Notes: generated by a model from the sequence alone, not told the origin. A stretch of 64,000 nt of DNA from Mesorhizobium sp. YC-39 (GCF_025753795.1 NZ_JAOWPS010000001.1:992001-1056000); one strand, 5' to 3'. Shown: positions 43,323 through 53,204, counted from the stretch's first letter. A program made the numbers and translations.

Positions 43323-44570
43323 ATGACTGCATTCCTTCGCATATTCACATTCGCATTCTTCCTGGCGGCGCTTCTCGCCCTCCTCGCCACCCCAGCTTCC
43401 GCCGCAAAAATCGACGACCAGTTCCGGGCCTGGCTGCAGAACGACCTCTGGCCCGAAGCCAAGGCGAAAGGCATCTCCGAAAAGGCCTTCGATGCCGCCT
43501 TCGACGGCGTCAAACCGAACCTCAAACTGCCCGACCTGGTGACGCCGGGAAAAAAGGCGACGACGCCGCAGAAGCAGCATCAGGCCGAGTTCGGTTCGCC
43601 TGGCGCCTATTTCGCCGAAAAGACGGTTCGCGCCGTCACATCAGGCGGCCGGACGCGGGAGGCGGCCAATGCCAGGACGCTTGCCGCGATCGAGAAGCAC
43701 TACGGTGTGCCGGGCGAGGTGCTGCTGGCGATCTGGGGCCGCGAGACCGGCTTCGGCGCGGCGAAGATGCCCTACGACGCCTTCGAAGTGCTGGGCACCA
43801 AGGCGTTCATGTCGACAAAGAAAGAGTTCTTTCGCACCGAGCTTTTGGCCGCACTCGAAATCGTCGAGCGCGGGCTGGCGCCGGTCGGCGCGATGAAATC
43901 GTCCTGGGCGGGCGCGCTCGGCCAGCCGCAATTCATGCCGACATCTTTCCTCAAACACGCCGTCGATTTTGATGGCGACGGCCGCGCCGACATCTGGAAT
44001 TCTGTACCGGACACGCTGGCCTCGATCGCAAACTATCTCGTGCACTATGGCTGGGTGAAGGGCCGTGGCTGGGGTTTCGAAGTGACGGCGCCCGAGAGCG
44101 TCTCCTGCTCGCTCGAAGGACCCGACCAGGGCAAGAGGATTTCCGAATGGGCCGCTATGGGCATCCAGCGCGTCGGCGGCAAGGCGTTTCCGGCGAGCGA
44201 GTTGAAGAAGGAAGGATTTCTTTTGATGCCGGCCGGCCGCAGCGGTCCGGCCTTCATCGTCACGCCGAATTTCTACGTGCTGAAGGAATACAACACCAGC
44301 GACCTCTATGCCCTGTTCATCGGCCATGGCGCCGATCGTATCGCCCATGGCGACAGCAATTTCTCCGGCAGCTGGGGCGCGGTCGGCGGTCTACACAGGT
44401 CTGATATCGCCGCCCTGCAACGGGCATTGGAAGCCAAGGGCTACGACGTCGGCAGCGCCGACGGCCTGCCCGGGTTCAAGACGCGCCGCTCGATCGGCAA
44501 ATGGCAGGTGAAGAACGGCCATGCCGCTACCTGTTTTCCCGACGCCGATCTGGTTGTGACGATTAAATAA
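43323..44570 (+). CDS. Lytic murein transglycosylase, MltB family
   Basis: 415 residues from the ATG at 43323, with a signal peptide ending TPASAA. The catalytic region VLLAIWGRETGFGAAKMPYD carries the Glu in GRETGFG (MltB-like SltB domain). SSWAGALGQPQFMPTSFLKH and DIWNSVPDTLASIANYL are further family blocks. A C-terminal peptidoglycan-binding domain (DIAALQRALEAKGYDVGSAD) follows. It cleaves glycan strands with 1,6-anhydro product formation in the periplasm. Confidence 0.9.
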   Translation: MTAFLRIFTFAFFLAALLALLATPASAAKIDDQFRAWLQNDLWPEAKAKGISEKAFDAAFDGVKPNLKLPDLVTPGKKATTPQKQHQAEFGSPGAYFAEKTVRAVTSGGRTREAANARTLAAIEKHYGVPGEVLLAIWGRETGFGAAKMPYDAFEVLGTKAFMSTKKEFFRTELLAALEIVERGLAPVGAMKSSWAGALGQPQFMPTSFLKHAVDFDGDGRADIWNSVPDTLASIANYLVHYGWVKGRGWGFEVTAPESVSCSLEGPDQGKRISEWAAMGIQRVGGKAFPASELKKEGFLLMPAGRSGPAFIVTPNFYVLKEYNTSDLYALFIGHGADRIAHGDSNFSGSWGAVGGLHRSDIAALQRALEAKGYDVGSADGLPGFKTRRSIGKWQVKNGHAATCFPDADLVVTIK

Positions 44571-44577
44571 CTGGAAA

Positions 44578-44594
44578 AACAGGAATTTCCTGTT
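44578..44594. promoter_or_regulatory. Inverted repeat, possible operator
   Basis: AACAGGAA-T-TTCCTGTT is a perfect 8-bp palindrome with a one-base centre, 8 bases after the transglycosylase stop and about 230 bases before the next gene. The centre is too short for a terminator hairpin, so a protein site is more likely. No regulator is adjacent. Confidence 0.4.
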
Positions 44595-44822
44595 CTGTGA
44601 CTGCCGTTGATGAGCATTCCCGGTCGCTCGCTGCCGCCGTTTTGGCCGCAGTAACCGGCTGGAAAAAATGCTCGTTGCCGGGTTTGCGGTCGCCCGATAT
44701 GGTGTGGACCAACTGGACAAAAATTGCCGCGATAACAGGTCCGGGGCCATCGTTCGGCCGGCACAAGAACGCTTCAGCCCTGAGCCGGGAACTCAGGTCA
44801 ACAAAAACAGGGAACAGTCACC

Positions 44823-46466
44823 ATGATGATGGAAAAGTTTGCTCTTCGCTCCCGTATCTTGCTCGCCGGCGCGGCCATGTCGGCGCTGCTTCTGGCCGGC
44901 GCGCCCGCCCTTGCAGTCACGCCCGCCGACACGCTGGTCGAAGGCTTCGCGATCGACGACATCATCTCCATGGACCCGGGCGAGGCGTTCGAACTGTCGA
45001 CCGCCGAGGTCACCGGCAACACCTATGATCTTCTGGTCCGCCTCGACCTCAGCGACACCTCCAGGGTCAAGGGCGATCTCGCCGAAAGCTGGACGGTTTC
45101 CGACGATGGCCTGGTCTACACCTTCAAGCTCAAGCCCGGCCTGAAGTTCGCTTCGGGCAATCCGATCACGGCAGCCGACGTCGCCTATTCCTTCGAGCGC
45201 GCCATCAAGCTGGACAAGAGCCCGGCCTTCATCATCGGACAGTTCGGCATCAGCGGCGACAATGTCGCCGAAAAAGCCAAGGCTGTCGATGACGCCACGT
45301 TCCAGTTCACCGTCGACAAGGCCTATGCGCCGAGCTTCGTCCTGAATTGCCTGTCGGCGACCGTCGCCTCGGTGGTCGACGCCAAGCTGGTCAAGGAACA
45401 TGTCGCGGCGGTGACGCCGAGCGCCGACTACAAATGGGATAATGATTTCGGCAATGCCTGGCTGAAGACCGGCTATGCCGGTTCCGGCGCCTACAAGCTG
45501 CGCGAATGGCGCGCCAACGAGGCTGTCGTCATGGAGCGCAACGACAACTATTTCGGTGAAAAAGCCAAACTTGCCCGCGTCATCTATCGCAATATGAAGG
45601 AAAGCTCGGCGCAGCGCCTGGCGCTCGAGGCCGGTGACATCGACGTTGCCCGCAACCTCGAGCCGAACGACCTCGACGCCATCGCCAAGAACGCCGATCT
45701 CACCTCGATCAGCGCGCCGAAGGGCACGGTGTACTACATCAGCCTCAACCAGAAGAACCCGAACCTCGCCAAGCCCGAGGTTCGCCAGGCGTTCAAATAT
45801 CTGGTCGACTATGACGCGCTGGGCTCCACCATCCTCAAGGGCATCGGTGAGATCCACCAGACTTTCCTGCCCAAGGGCGTGCTCGGCGAATTGGACGAGA
45901 ACCCGTTCAAGCTCGATGTCGCCAAGGCCAAGGAACTGCTGGCCAAGGCCGGCCTCGCCGACGGCTTCAGCGTCACCATGGACGTACGCAACATCCAGCC
46001 GGTGACCGGCATGGCGGAATCGATCCAGCAGACGCTGGGGCAGGCCGGCATCAAGCTGGAGATCATTCCCGGCGACGGCAAGCAGACACTGACCAAATAC
46101 CGCGCGCGCAATCACGACATCTATATCGGCCAGTGGGGCCAGGACTATTTCGATCCGAACTCCAATGCGCAGACCTTCGCCTCGAACCCCGACAATTCGG
46201 ATGAAGGCAAGACCAAGACACTGGCCTGGCGCAATGCCTGGGACATTCCGGACCTGACCAAAGAAACCGAAGCTGCCCTGCTCGAGAAGGATTCGGCCAA
46301 GCGCGCCGCGATGTACCAGGATCTCGAGAAGAAGATCCTCGACACCAGCCCCTTCGTCGTCATCCACCAGCAGCTGGAAGTGGCTGGCCTGCGCAAGAAC
46401 CTCAAGGGCTTCGCCCTCGGCCCGAGCTTCGACACCAACTTCGTCGGCCCGGTCTCCAAGGAGTGA
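44823..46466 (+). CDS. ABC transporter substrate-binding protein, family 5
   Basis: 547 residues with a Sec signal (LLAGAAMSALLLAGAPALA). Mature landmarks are VKGDLAESWTVSDDGLVYTF, FASGNPITAADVAYSFERAI and GYAGSGAYKLREWRANEAVV. It is the receptor of the importer encoded by the next four genes. The ligand is unknown. Because the operon continues into a GabT-like aminotransferase, an amino-group-bearing metabolite or a peptide feeding that enzyme is plausible. Confidence 0.9.
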   Translation: MMMEKFALRSRILLAGAAMSALLLAGAPALAVTPADTLVEGFAIDDIISMDPGEAFELSTAEVTGNTYDLLVRLDLSDTSRVKGDLAESWTVSDDGLVYTFKLKPGLKFASGNPITAADVAYSFERAIKLDKSPAFIIGQFGISGDNVAEKAKAVDDATFQFTVDKAYAPSFVLNCLSATVASVVDAKLVKEHVAAVTPSADYKWDNDFGNAWLKTGYAGSGAYKLREWRANEAVVMERNDNYFGEKAKLARVIYRNMKESSAQRLALEAGDIDVARNLEPNDLDAIAKNADLTSISAPKGTVYYISLNQKNPNLAKPEVRQAFKYLVDYDALGSTILKGIGEIHQTFLPKGVLGELDENPFKLDVAKAKELLAKAGLADGFSVTMDVRNIQPVTGMAESIQQTLGQAGIKLEIIPGDGKQTLTKYRARNHDIYIGQWGQDYFDPNSNAQTFASNPDNSDEGKTKTLAWRNAWDIPDLTKETEAALLEKDSAKRAAMYQDLEKKILDTSPFVVIHQQLEVAGLRKNLKGFALGPSFDTNFVGPVSKE

Positions 46467-46484
46467 TGCCGGCGGACGCGCCGC

Positions 46485-47552
46485 ATGAGCGTGGCTGAGA
46501 ACCAGGCGACGGCAGAACGCGGCGGTACCCGTGCCGTCGCTGTTCTGTCGTCGATCGGCCGCTTCCTGGTCATTGCGGTGACCACATATCTCGGCCTTCT
46601 CGCGGTGACCTTCTTCATCGGCAGGGTTATCCCGATCGATCCGGTGCTGGCAGTGCTCGGTGACAGGGCGCCGGCCAACGTCGTCGAGCGCACACGCCGC
46701 GAGATGGGGCTCGACCTGCCGCTGATCGAGCAGTTCTATATCTATGTGAAGAATGCCCTGAATGGGGATTTCGGCACCTCGGTGCTGACCACCAACCCGG
46801 TCATGACCGACATTCGCCGCGCCTTCCCAGCAACCATCGAACTGGCGACGCTGGGTACGCTGATCGGCTCGGTCATCGGCGTGCCACTCGGCGTTCTGGC
46901 CGCGGTCAGGCGCGGCAGCCTCATCGACCAGATCGTGCGCATCATCGGCCTGATCGGCTATTCCGTACCGATCTTCTGGCTGGGCCTGCTTGGGCTTGTG
47001 CTGTTCTACGCCAAGCTGCAATGGGTCGCCTTCCCGGCGCGGCTTGATGTCGTCTACGAATACACCTTTACGCCGATCACCGGCTTCTATCTTCTCGACG
47101 CGGCGATGCAGGGGCAATGGGATGTCTTCTACGACGCCTTTCGCCACATCATCCTGCCGGCCTCGTTACTCGGCTATTTCTCGCTCGCCTATATCAGCCG
47201 CATGACGCGCTCGTTCATGCTGAACGAGCTTTCCCAGGAATACATTGTCGCGGCGCGCGCCAAGGGCCTGTCGGAAAGACGCATCGTCTGGGCCCATGCG
47301 CTGCGCAACGCCGCGGTGCCGATGGTCACCGTCATCGCACTGTCCTATGCCGGTCTGCTCGAAGGCTCGGTGCTGACCGAGACGGTGTTCTCGTGGCCGG
47401 GCATCGGCCTCTACATCACCAATTCGCTGCAGAACGCCGACATGAACGCCGTACTCGGCGGCACCATCGTCATCGGCTCGGTCTTCATCGCCATAAACCT
47501 GTTCTCCGACCTGCTCTACCGGGTGCTCGACCCAAGGACCAAGGTCGAATGA
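46485..47552 (+). CDS. Peptide-type ABC transporter permease (B subunit)
   Basis: A 355-residue permease with an N-terminal cytoplasmic extension, first helix (FLVIAVTTYLGLLAVTFFIG) and the RVIPIDPVLAVL loop. The EAA loop [20 protein letters not shown] and FSWPGIGLYITNSLQNADMN are typical. It ends LFSDLLYRVLDPRTKVE and overlaps the next gene by 4 bases (ATGA). Confidence 0.9.
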   Translation: MSVAENQATAERGGTRAVAVLSSIGRFLVIAVTTYLGLLAVTFFIGRVIPIDPVLAVLGDRAPANVVERTRREMGLDLPLIEQFYIYVKNALNGDFGTSVLTTNPVMTDIRRAFPATIELATLGTLIGSVIGVPLGVLAAVRRGSLIDQIVRIIGLIGYSVPIFWLGLLGLVLFYAKLQWVAFPARLDVVYEYTFTPITGFYLLDAAMQGQWDVFYDAFRHIILPASLLGYFSLAYISRMTRSFMLNELSQEYIVAARAKGLSERRIVWAHALRNAAVPMVTVIALSYAGLLEGSVLTETVFSWPGIGLYITNSLQNADMNAVLGGTIVIGSVFIAINLFSDLLYRVLDPRTKVE

Positions 47553-48469
47553 GCACGGAGGTCGTCCAGAGCCGCCGCGACTGGCTGCTCAGCGAGCGGC
47601 CGGCCTCGCGCATGCAGGCCAGGCTCGGCCGCGCCTACGTGACCTGGCGGCGCTTTTCCGCCAACCGGCTGGCGTTTGTCGGCCTGCTGATCATCATCGC
47701 GCTGCTGTTGGTCGCGGCTTTCGCCGACGTGCTGGCGCCCTATTCGCCGACATTTGGCGACCTGAAGGGTTCGCGCTTGCTGGCGCCCAGCGCCGCCCAC
47801 TGGTTCGGCACCGACGACCTCGGCCGCGACATCTACTCGCGCATCATCTATGGCTCGCGCTGGACGCTCTACGTCGTCATCCTGGTCGCCGTCATCGCGG
47901 CACCCATTGGCCTGTTGGTCGGAACTGTCGCCGGCTATGCCGGCGGCTGGACCGATGCGATCCTGATGCGCATCACCGACATCTTCCTCGCCTTCCCGAA
48001 GCTGATCCTGGCGCTGGCCTTCGTCGCCGCACTCGGCCCCGGCATCGAAAACGCAGTGCTCGCCATCGCCATCACCTCGTGGCCGCCTTACGCCCGCATT
48101 GCGCGCGCCGAGACGCTGACTGTGCGCAACTCCGATTACATCAAGGCAGTGCAATTGATGGGCGCTTCACCGTTCCGCATCGTGCTTCGCCATATCATGC
48201 CGCTCTGCATTTCCTCGCTCATCATCAGGGTGACGCTGGACATGGCCGGCATCATTCTGACCGCCGCCGGCCTCGGCTTCCTCGGTCTCGGCGCGCAACC
48301 GCCGCTGCCCGAATGGGGTGCGATGATCGCTTCAGGCCGCCGCTTCGTGCTCGACCAATGGTGGGTGGCGGGTGCGCCGGGCTTCGCCATCCTCATCGTC
48401 AGCCTTGGTTTTAATCTGCTCGGCGACGGCCTGCGTGACGCGCTCGATCCTCGGAGCGGCGACCAATGA
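47549..48469 (+). CDS. Peptide-type ABC transporter permease (C subunit)
   Basis: 306 residues from the ATG at 47549 (MSTEVVQSRRDWLLSERPAS). A longer in-frame extension runs through the upstream permease and is discarded. Landmarks are HWFGTDDLGRDIYSRIIYGS, the EAA loop YIKAVQLMGASPFRIVLRHI, and the end LRDALDPRSGDQ. It forms the membrane channel with the B subunit and overlaps the first ATPase gene by 4 bases. Confidence 0.9.
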   Translation: MSTEVVQSRRDWLLSERPASRMQARLGRAYVTWRRFSANRLAFVGLLIIIALLLVAAFADVLAPYSPTFGDLKGSRLLAPSAAHWFGTDDLGRDIYSRIIYGSRWTLYVVILVAVIAAPIGLLVGTVAGYAGGWTDAILMRITDIFLAFPKLILALAFVAALGPGIENAVLAIAITSWPPYARIARAETLTVRNSDYIKAVQLMGASPFRIVLRHIMPLCISSLIIRVTLDMAGIILTAAGLGFLGLGAQPPLPEWGAMIASGRRFVLDQWWVAGAPGFAILIVSLGFNLLGDGLRDALDPRSGDQ

Positions 48470-49305
48470 GCGGCAAGACGTTGCTGGAGGTCGAGGACCT
48501 GCGCATCAACTTCCCGACGCGCATCGGTCAGGTCCAGGCAGTGCGCGGCGTTTCCTTCTCGCTCGGCCGCGAGCGGCTGGGCATTGTCGGCGAGAGCGGC
48601 TCCGGCAAGTCGCAGACCGGTCGTGCCATCATGGGCCTGACGCCACCGCAAGCGGAGGTGACGGCCAAGACGCTTGCTTTCGACGGTATCGACCTGCTTG
48701 CCGCGCCGCCGCGCGAACGCCGGGCGCTGCGGGGAAAGCGCATCGCCATGATCCTGCAGGATCCGAAATATTCGCTCGATCCGGTGATGAGCATTGGCCG
48801 CCAGATCGTCGAGACGCTGCGCACGCATGAGAGGGTCTCCAAGGCGGAAGCCCGCGACCGCGCGCTCGCCATGCTGGAAGCCGTCCAGATTCGCGATCCC
48901 GCGCGGGTTTTCGATCTGCATCCGCACGAGGTTTCCGGCGGCATGGGGCAGCGCGCCATGATCGCCATGATGCTGATCGCCGGGCCGGAGATGATGATCG
49001 CCGACGAGCCGACCTCGGCGCTCGACGTCACCGTGCAGCTCGACGTGCTCGGCATCCTCGACAGGCTGGTCAGCGAGCGCGGCATGGGGCTGATCTTCAT
49101 CTCGCACGACCTGCGCTTGGTCTCCTCCTTCTGTGACCGGGTGATCGTCATGTATGCCGGCAAGGTGGTCGAGCAACTTAAGGCGTCGGAGCTCCGCGAC
49201 GCCCAGCATCCCTACACGCGCGGCCTGCTCAACTGCATGCCCAGGATCGGCTTCGAACGCCACCCGCTGCCAGTGCTCGACCGCAAGCCGGAGTGGGCGG
49301 CATGA
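48466..49305 (+). CDS. Peptide-type ABC transporter ATP-binding protein (D subunit)
   Basis: 279 residues. Walker A is GESGSGKS near 39-46, Q-loop ILQDPKYSLDPVMSIG, signature VSGGMGQR, Walker B MIADEPTSALDV and switch FISHDLRLV. The signature reads VSGGMGQR, a mild change from the usual LSGGMRQR. The C-terminal ARIGFERHPLP region fits OppD/DppD. It overlaps the next ATPase gene by 4 bases. Confidence 0.9.
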   Translation: MSGKTLLEVEDLRINFPTRIGQVQAVRGVSFSLGRERLGIVGESGSGKSQTGRAIMGLTPPQAEVTAKTLAFDGIDLLAAPPRERRALRGKRIAMILQDPKYSLDPVMSIGRQIVETLRTHERVSKAEARDRALAMLEAVQIRDPARVFDLHPHEVSGGMGQRAMIAMMLIAGPEMMIADEPTSALDVTVQLDVLGILDRLVSERGMGLIFISHDLRLVSSFCDRVIVMYAGKVVEQLKASELRDAQHPYTRGLLNCMPRIGFERHPLPVLDRKPEWAA

Positions 49306-50060
49306 ATGCGGCGCTTTCCGTAGACGGCCTGGAGGTGATCTTCGACCGCTTTCGCGCGCTTAAGGGCGTCAGCCTCGAAGTCAGGTCAGGCGAGTCCTAT
49401 GGACTCGTCGGGGAATCCGGTTCCGGCAAGTCGACGCTGCTGAGGGCAATCGCCGGCTTGGCGCCCATCGCCTCCGGCAGCATCACCGTCAACGGCAAGA
49501 CCCTCGGCAAGAATCGCGACAAGGCCTTCTACCGCGAGGTGCAGATGGTCTTCCAGGATCCCTACGGCTCGCTGCATCCGCGCCAGACCGTCGACCGCCT
49601 GCTGCAGGAGCCGCTCGCCATCCACGGTTTTGCCGACGGCGAGAAGCGCATCATACGCGCGCTGGACGAGGTGGGCCTCGGAACCGGCTTCCGCTTTCGC
49701 TATGCGCATCAATTGTCAGGCGGCCAGCGCCAGCGCGTCGCGATCGCCCGTGCACTCATCCTGGAGCCGTCGATCCTGTTGCTCGACGAGCCGACCTCGG
49801 CGCTCGATGCCTCGGTGCAGGCGGAAGTGCTCAACCTTCTGGAAGAGGTGCGGCGGCGGCGCAAGCTGACCTTCCTGATGGTCAGCCACGACCTCGCCAT
49901 CATCACCCATATGTGCGAGCGGCTGATGGTCATGCAGAGCGGCGAGGCGATCGAGAATCTCACGGCGAGCCAGCTTGTCGGGCACCGTGTGGCCAAGGAT
50001 TATACACGCAACCTCCTCAGAGCGAGCGAGGGGTTCGTGCGGACGGCGCGAGCCGACTGA
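49302..50060 (+). CDS. Peptide-type ABC transporter ATP-binding protein (F subunit)
   Basis: 252 residues from the ATG at 49302. Walker A GESGSGKST, MVFQDPYGSLHPRQTVDRLL, signature LSGGQRQR and Walker B LLLDEPTSALDASVQ are all intact. It pairs with the D subunit. The gene is followed by a 172-base gap before the aminotransferase, so that gene may have its own promoter. Confidence 0.9.
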   Translation: MNAALSVDGLEVIFDRFRALKGVSLEVRSGESYGLVGESGSGKSTLLRAIAGLAPIASGSITVNGKTLGKNRDKAFYREVQMVFQDPYGSLHPRQTVDRLLQEPLAIHGFADGEKRIIRALDEVGLGTGFRFRYAHQLSGGQRQRVAIARALILEPSILLLDEPTSALDASVQAEVLNLLEEVRRRRKLTFLMVSHDLAIITHMCERLMVMQSGEAIENLTASQLVGHRVAKDYTRNLLRASEGFVRTARAD

Positions 50061-50232
50061 GGCCGCGTTGCTTTTGGGAAAGAGACCTGTCTTGTGAGCT
50101 GGCACGTCGAGGCCGAACGACAGGCCCAATCGCCTGCCGCCGGTGCCAACTTGAGGAAAACATGAAATAAGGTCAGAACAGTCTCAGCAGTCATCCAAAC
50201 GAGAACGGGCGCCGCCCGGCGAGGGGCAAAAA

Positions 50233-51510
50233 ATGAAGAACGCAGCCATTTCCGAACGCAAGAACCAGTCGATCTCGCGCGGCGTCGGCATGACCACGCA
50301 GATCTATGCCGACCGCGCCGAGAATTCGGAGATCTGGGACGTCGAAGGCCGCCGCTATATTGACTTCTCGTCCGGCATCGCCGTCGTCAACACCGGCCAC
50401 CGCCATCCCAGGGTGATCGGGGCGGTCAAGGCGCAGCTCGACCGTTTCACCCACACCTGCCACCAGGTGGTGCCCTATGAGAGCTATGTCAGGCTGGCCG
50501 AACGGCTGAACGCCATGCTGCCGGGCAAGTTCGACAAGAAGACTATTTTCGTCACCACTGGCGCCGAGGCGGTGGAGAACGCCATCAAGATCGCCCGCAA
50601 CGCCACCGGCCGTCCGGCGGTCATCGCCTTTTCCGGCGGCTTCCATGGCCGCACCTTCATGGGCATGGCGCTGACCGGCAAGGTCGTGCCCTACAAGGTC
50701 GGCTTCGGCGCTATGCCGGCCGACGTTTTCCATGCACCGTTCCCGGTGGCGCTGCACGGCGTTTCCGTAGCCGACTCGCTGGCGGCACTCGACCGGCTGT
50801 TCAAGGCTGATGTCGACCCGGCCCGTGTCGCCGCCATCATCGTCGAGCCGGTGCAGGGCGAGGGCGGCTTCTACGAGGCGCCGCGCGACTTCATGACGGC
50901 GCTGCGCAAGATCTGCGACCAGCATGGCATGCTGTTGATCGCCGACGAGGTGCAGACCGGCTTTGCCCGCACCGGCAAGATGTTCGCCATGGATCATCAC
51001 GAAGTGGCCGCCGACATTACCACCATGGCCAAGAGCCTGGCCGGCGGCTTTCCTCTGGCGGCGGTCACCGGCCGCGCCGAGATCATGGATGCGCCGAACC
51101 CCGGCGGGCTCGGCGGCACCTATGGCGGCAGCCCGATCGGCGTCGCTGCAGCGCATGCCGTGCTCGACGTGATCGACGAGGAAAAGCTCTGCGACCGCGC
51201 CAATGCGCTGGGCGCCCGGCTGAAGCAGCGGCTGCAGTCGTTCCGCGACGACGTGCCCGAGATCGTCGATATCAGAGGTCCGGGCTTCATGAACGCGGTC
51301 GAGTTCAACGACGTCAAGAAGGGCCTGCCCTCGGCGGAGATCGCCAATGCGGTCCGGCTGAAGGCGCTCGACAAGGGGCTGATCCTGCTCACCTGCGGCG
51401 TCTACGGCAATGTCATCCGCTTCCTTGCGCCGATCACCATCCAGGACGGCGTCATGAACGAGGCGCTCGACATTCTGGAAAGCTCGATCCGCGAGGTCCG
51501 CGCCGCGTGA
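50233..51510 (+). CDS. gabT: 4-aminobutyrate-type class III aminotransferase
   Basis: 425 residues of a PLP enzyme. The Schiff-base lysine is K267 in TTMAKSLAGGFPL, the cofactor is bound by TTGAEAVENAIKIAR and IIVEPVQGEGGF, and LIADEVQTGFARTGKM carries the Asp that contacts the pyridine nitrogen. These match GabT, which moves the amino group of 4-aminobutyrate to 2-oxoglutarate. No succinate-semialdehyde dehydrogenase gene is adjacent, so a different omega-amine is possible. GAGGGG lies ahead of the ATG. Its stop is 4 bases from the convergent flavoprotein stop. Confidence 0.87.
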   Translation: MKNAAISERKNQSISRGVGMTTQIYADRAENSEIWDVEGRRYIDFSSGIAVVNTGHRHPRVIGAVKAQLDRFTHTCHQVVPYESYVRLAERLNAMLPGKFDKKTIFVTTGAEAVENAIKIARNATGRPAVIAFSGGFHGRTFMGMALTGKVVPYKVGFGAMPADVFHAPFPVALHGVSVADSLAALDRLFKADVDPARVAAIIVEPVQGEGGFYEAPRDFMTALRKICDQHGMLLIADEVQTGFARTGKMFAMDHHEVAADITTMAKSLAGGFPLAAVTGRAEIMDAPNPGGLGGTYGGSPIGVAAAHAVLDVIDEEKLCDRANALGARLKQRLQSFRDDVPEIVDIRGPGFMNAVEFNDVKKGLPSAEIANAVRLKALDKGLILLTCGVYGNVIRFLAPITIQDGVMNEALDILESSIREVRAA

Positions 51511-51514
51511 TTTT

Positions 51515-52768
51515 CTAGCCCGCAGCTCTTGCCGGCTCATCCTGTTGGAATGCGGCGAGCGCCGCCTTCAGCGCGTCGGGTCCCGCCGCGACCGTCTGCG
51601 GCGGCGGCGAGAAGCCGGCGCCGAGCATCTTGCGGCCCAGCATATGGTCGCCGGGACGGTTGACCGATTCGATGCCGAGCAGCCGGTTTGCGGCATAGTG
51701 ATAGATCGAGAACTTGTTCTCGCCGAGGTCGCCCAGCACGACATGGCTGTCGCCGCCCGAGGTCAGGCCGACCATCTGCAGCTTCATGTCGCCAATGTCG
51801 GACCAGAACCACGGCACTGCCGTAAAGGCGTCCGCATGGCCGAGAATGGTGCGCGCGGCAAGCCGCGCCTGGTCGGTGGCGTTCTGCACCGATTCCAGCC
51901 GCACATCCGCGCCGGTGAACCAGTGCCGGTAGGACGCGGCATCGCCGATGGCGAGGATTTCGGGCACTGAGCTGCGCATCTGCGGGTCGACGCGGATGCC
52001 GTTGGCGATCGCGATGCCGGCGGCTTGCGCCAGTTCGACGTTCGGCACCACGCCGATGCCGATGATCACCATTTGCGCCGGGAGCCTTTCGCCGGACGAC
52101 GTCACCGCCGCCGAGACGTGGCCGTTTTCCCCTTCCAGCCGGGCAATTGTGGTGCCGGTGAGGATGCGCGCGCCTGCCGCTTCCAGCCGCTGCCGCACAT
52201 GGCTGGCGATGACCGGCGCCACCGCCCGGCCGAGCAGCCGGTCGACGGCTTCGACAACGGTCACCTTGCGGCCGGCTGCTTTGAGCGTCGCGGCGATTTC
52301 CAGCCCGATGAAGCCGCCGCCGAGGATGACAACATCCTCACTTTGCGCGCTCAGTTCGCGGATCAGCCGCGCGTCGGCGAGTGAGCGCAGCGACACCACG
52401 CCGGAAAGATCGGCACCCGGCAACGGCAGCATGCGCGGCCGCGAACCGGTCGCCAGGATCAGCCGGTCGAAGGGCAGCGCGCCGCCGCCCGATAGCTCCA
52501 GCCTCTGGGCCGCGGCATCGATGCGGTCGACCTTGATGCCGGGCCGGTAATCGATGGTGCTGCCGGCGTAGAAGGCCTCACCACGCAGCGGCTGTGGTTT
52601 GGCTTCCTGGTCCTTGATGAAAGTCTTCGACAGCGGCGGCTTGTGGTAGGGCAGCTCGTTCTCATCACTGACCAGGATTACGGGTCCGTCGTAACCCTCC
52701 TCGCGCAGGCTGGCGGCCGCTTGCACGCCCGCGTGACCCGCACCGACAATGACCACACCGTTCTTCAT
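51515..52768 (-). CDS. Ferredoxin-reductase-type FAD/NAD(P) oxidoreductase
   Basis: 417 residues starting MKNGVVIVGAGHAGVQAAAS, with the FAD motif GAGHAG at 9-14 and a second, NAD(P) motif in VVILGGGFIGLEIAATLKAA. The EILAIGDAASYRHW segment and the C-terminal LGDLGENKFSIYHYAANRLL domain fit the rhodocoxin/putidaredoxin reductase group, which passes electrons from NADH to a [2Fe-2S] ferredoxin. No P450 or Rieske partner is encoded nearby. A Bfd-type ferredoxin gene lies about 1.8 kb away across the divergent region; a link is speculative. Confidence 0.83.
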   Translation of the reverse strand: MKNGVVIVGAGHAGVQAAASLREEGYDGPVILVSDENELPYHKPPLSKTFIKDQEAKPQPLRGEAFYAGSTIDYRPGIKVDRIDAAAQRLELSGGGALPFDRLILATGSRPRMLPLPGADLSGVVSLRSLADARLIRELSAQSEDVVILGGGFIGLEIAATLKAAGRKVTVVEAVDRLLGRAVAPVIASHVRQRLEAAGARILTGTTIARLEGENGHVSAAVTSSGERLPAQMVIIGIGVVPNVELAQAAGIAIANGIRVDPQMRSSVPEILAIGDAASYRHWFTGADVRLESVQNATDQARLAARTILGHADAFTAVPWFWSDIGDMKLQMVGLTSGGDSHVVLGDLGENKFSIYHYAANRLLGIESVNRPGDHMLGRKMLGAGFSPPPQTVAAGPDALKAALAAFQQDEPARAAG

Positions 52769-53204
52769 CGCAGCCCAATTTTCTCATTCGATTCTAGGAC
52801 GTTCCGCGACATGGCGATTGTCTGGCGCCGCCGCAAGAGCCCTGGTCCGGGTCGCACCCGGAATGGCCGCCTGTCAATCGGGATCTCACGGCAAACCTGG
52901 AGCATGAGGCAATTTAAAGTTGATATTTGCAGTTTAGAATTATTCTAAACTGTTGTTTCAATTGATTTTTCTCTCCGGTGCCAGTTGACTTCGGGCGCCT
53001 TCATCGTGTTATGGAAGCTTGCGCGTCAAGCGCATCCCTTTGATGTCTGGGCCTTGAACCCTTTCGATTGGAGGCATTTCGGTGTCTTTCTTACGCGAAC
53101 CGCGCAATGGCGCGGCGTCTCTTGCCTTTGACGGCATGCGAATGCCTTGGGGCCGGTTGGCGCGTGCGCCTTTTACTGAATTTCCAAGAAACTGGAGAAC
53201 GATG
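52769..53204. other. Divergent regulatory region and long leader of the iron operon
   Basis: The 436 bases hold an Irr box (52930-52952), an overlapping promoter candidate (TTGATA at 52920-52925), and a leader of about 250 bases. The leader includes a small ATG frame at 53011-53043 (MEACASSASL) and a GTG at 53082 with a good GGAGG, in frame with the imelysin gene. I see no other gene. Confidence 0.6.
52930..52952. promoter_or_regulatory. Irr/ICE iron-responsive box
   Basis: The core TTTAGAATTATTCTAAA is an exact match to the rhizobial iron control element TTTAGAA-N3-TTCTAAA, and the palindrome extends to 11-base arms with one central base. Irr, the haem-sensing regulator of Rhizobiales, binds such sites when iron is low. 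It overlaps the likely promoter of the irpA operon, so repression in low iron is the simplest expectation. Confidence 0.85.
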
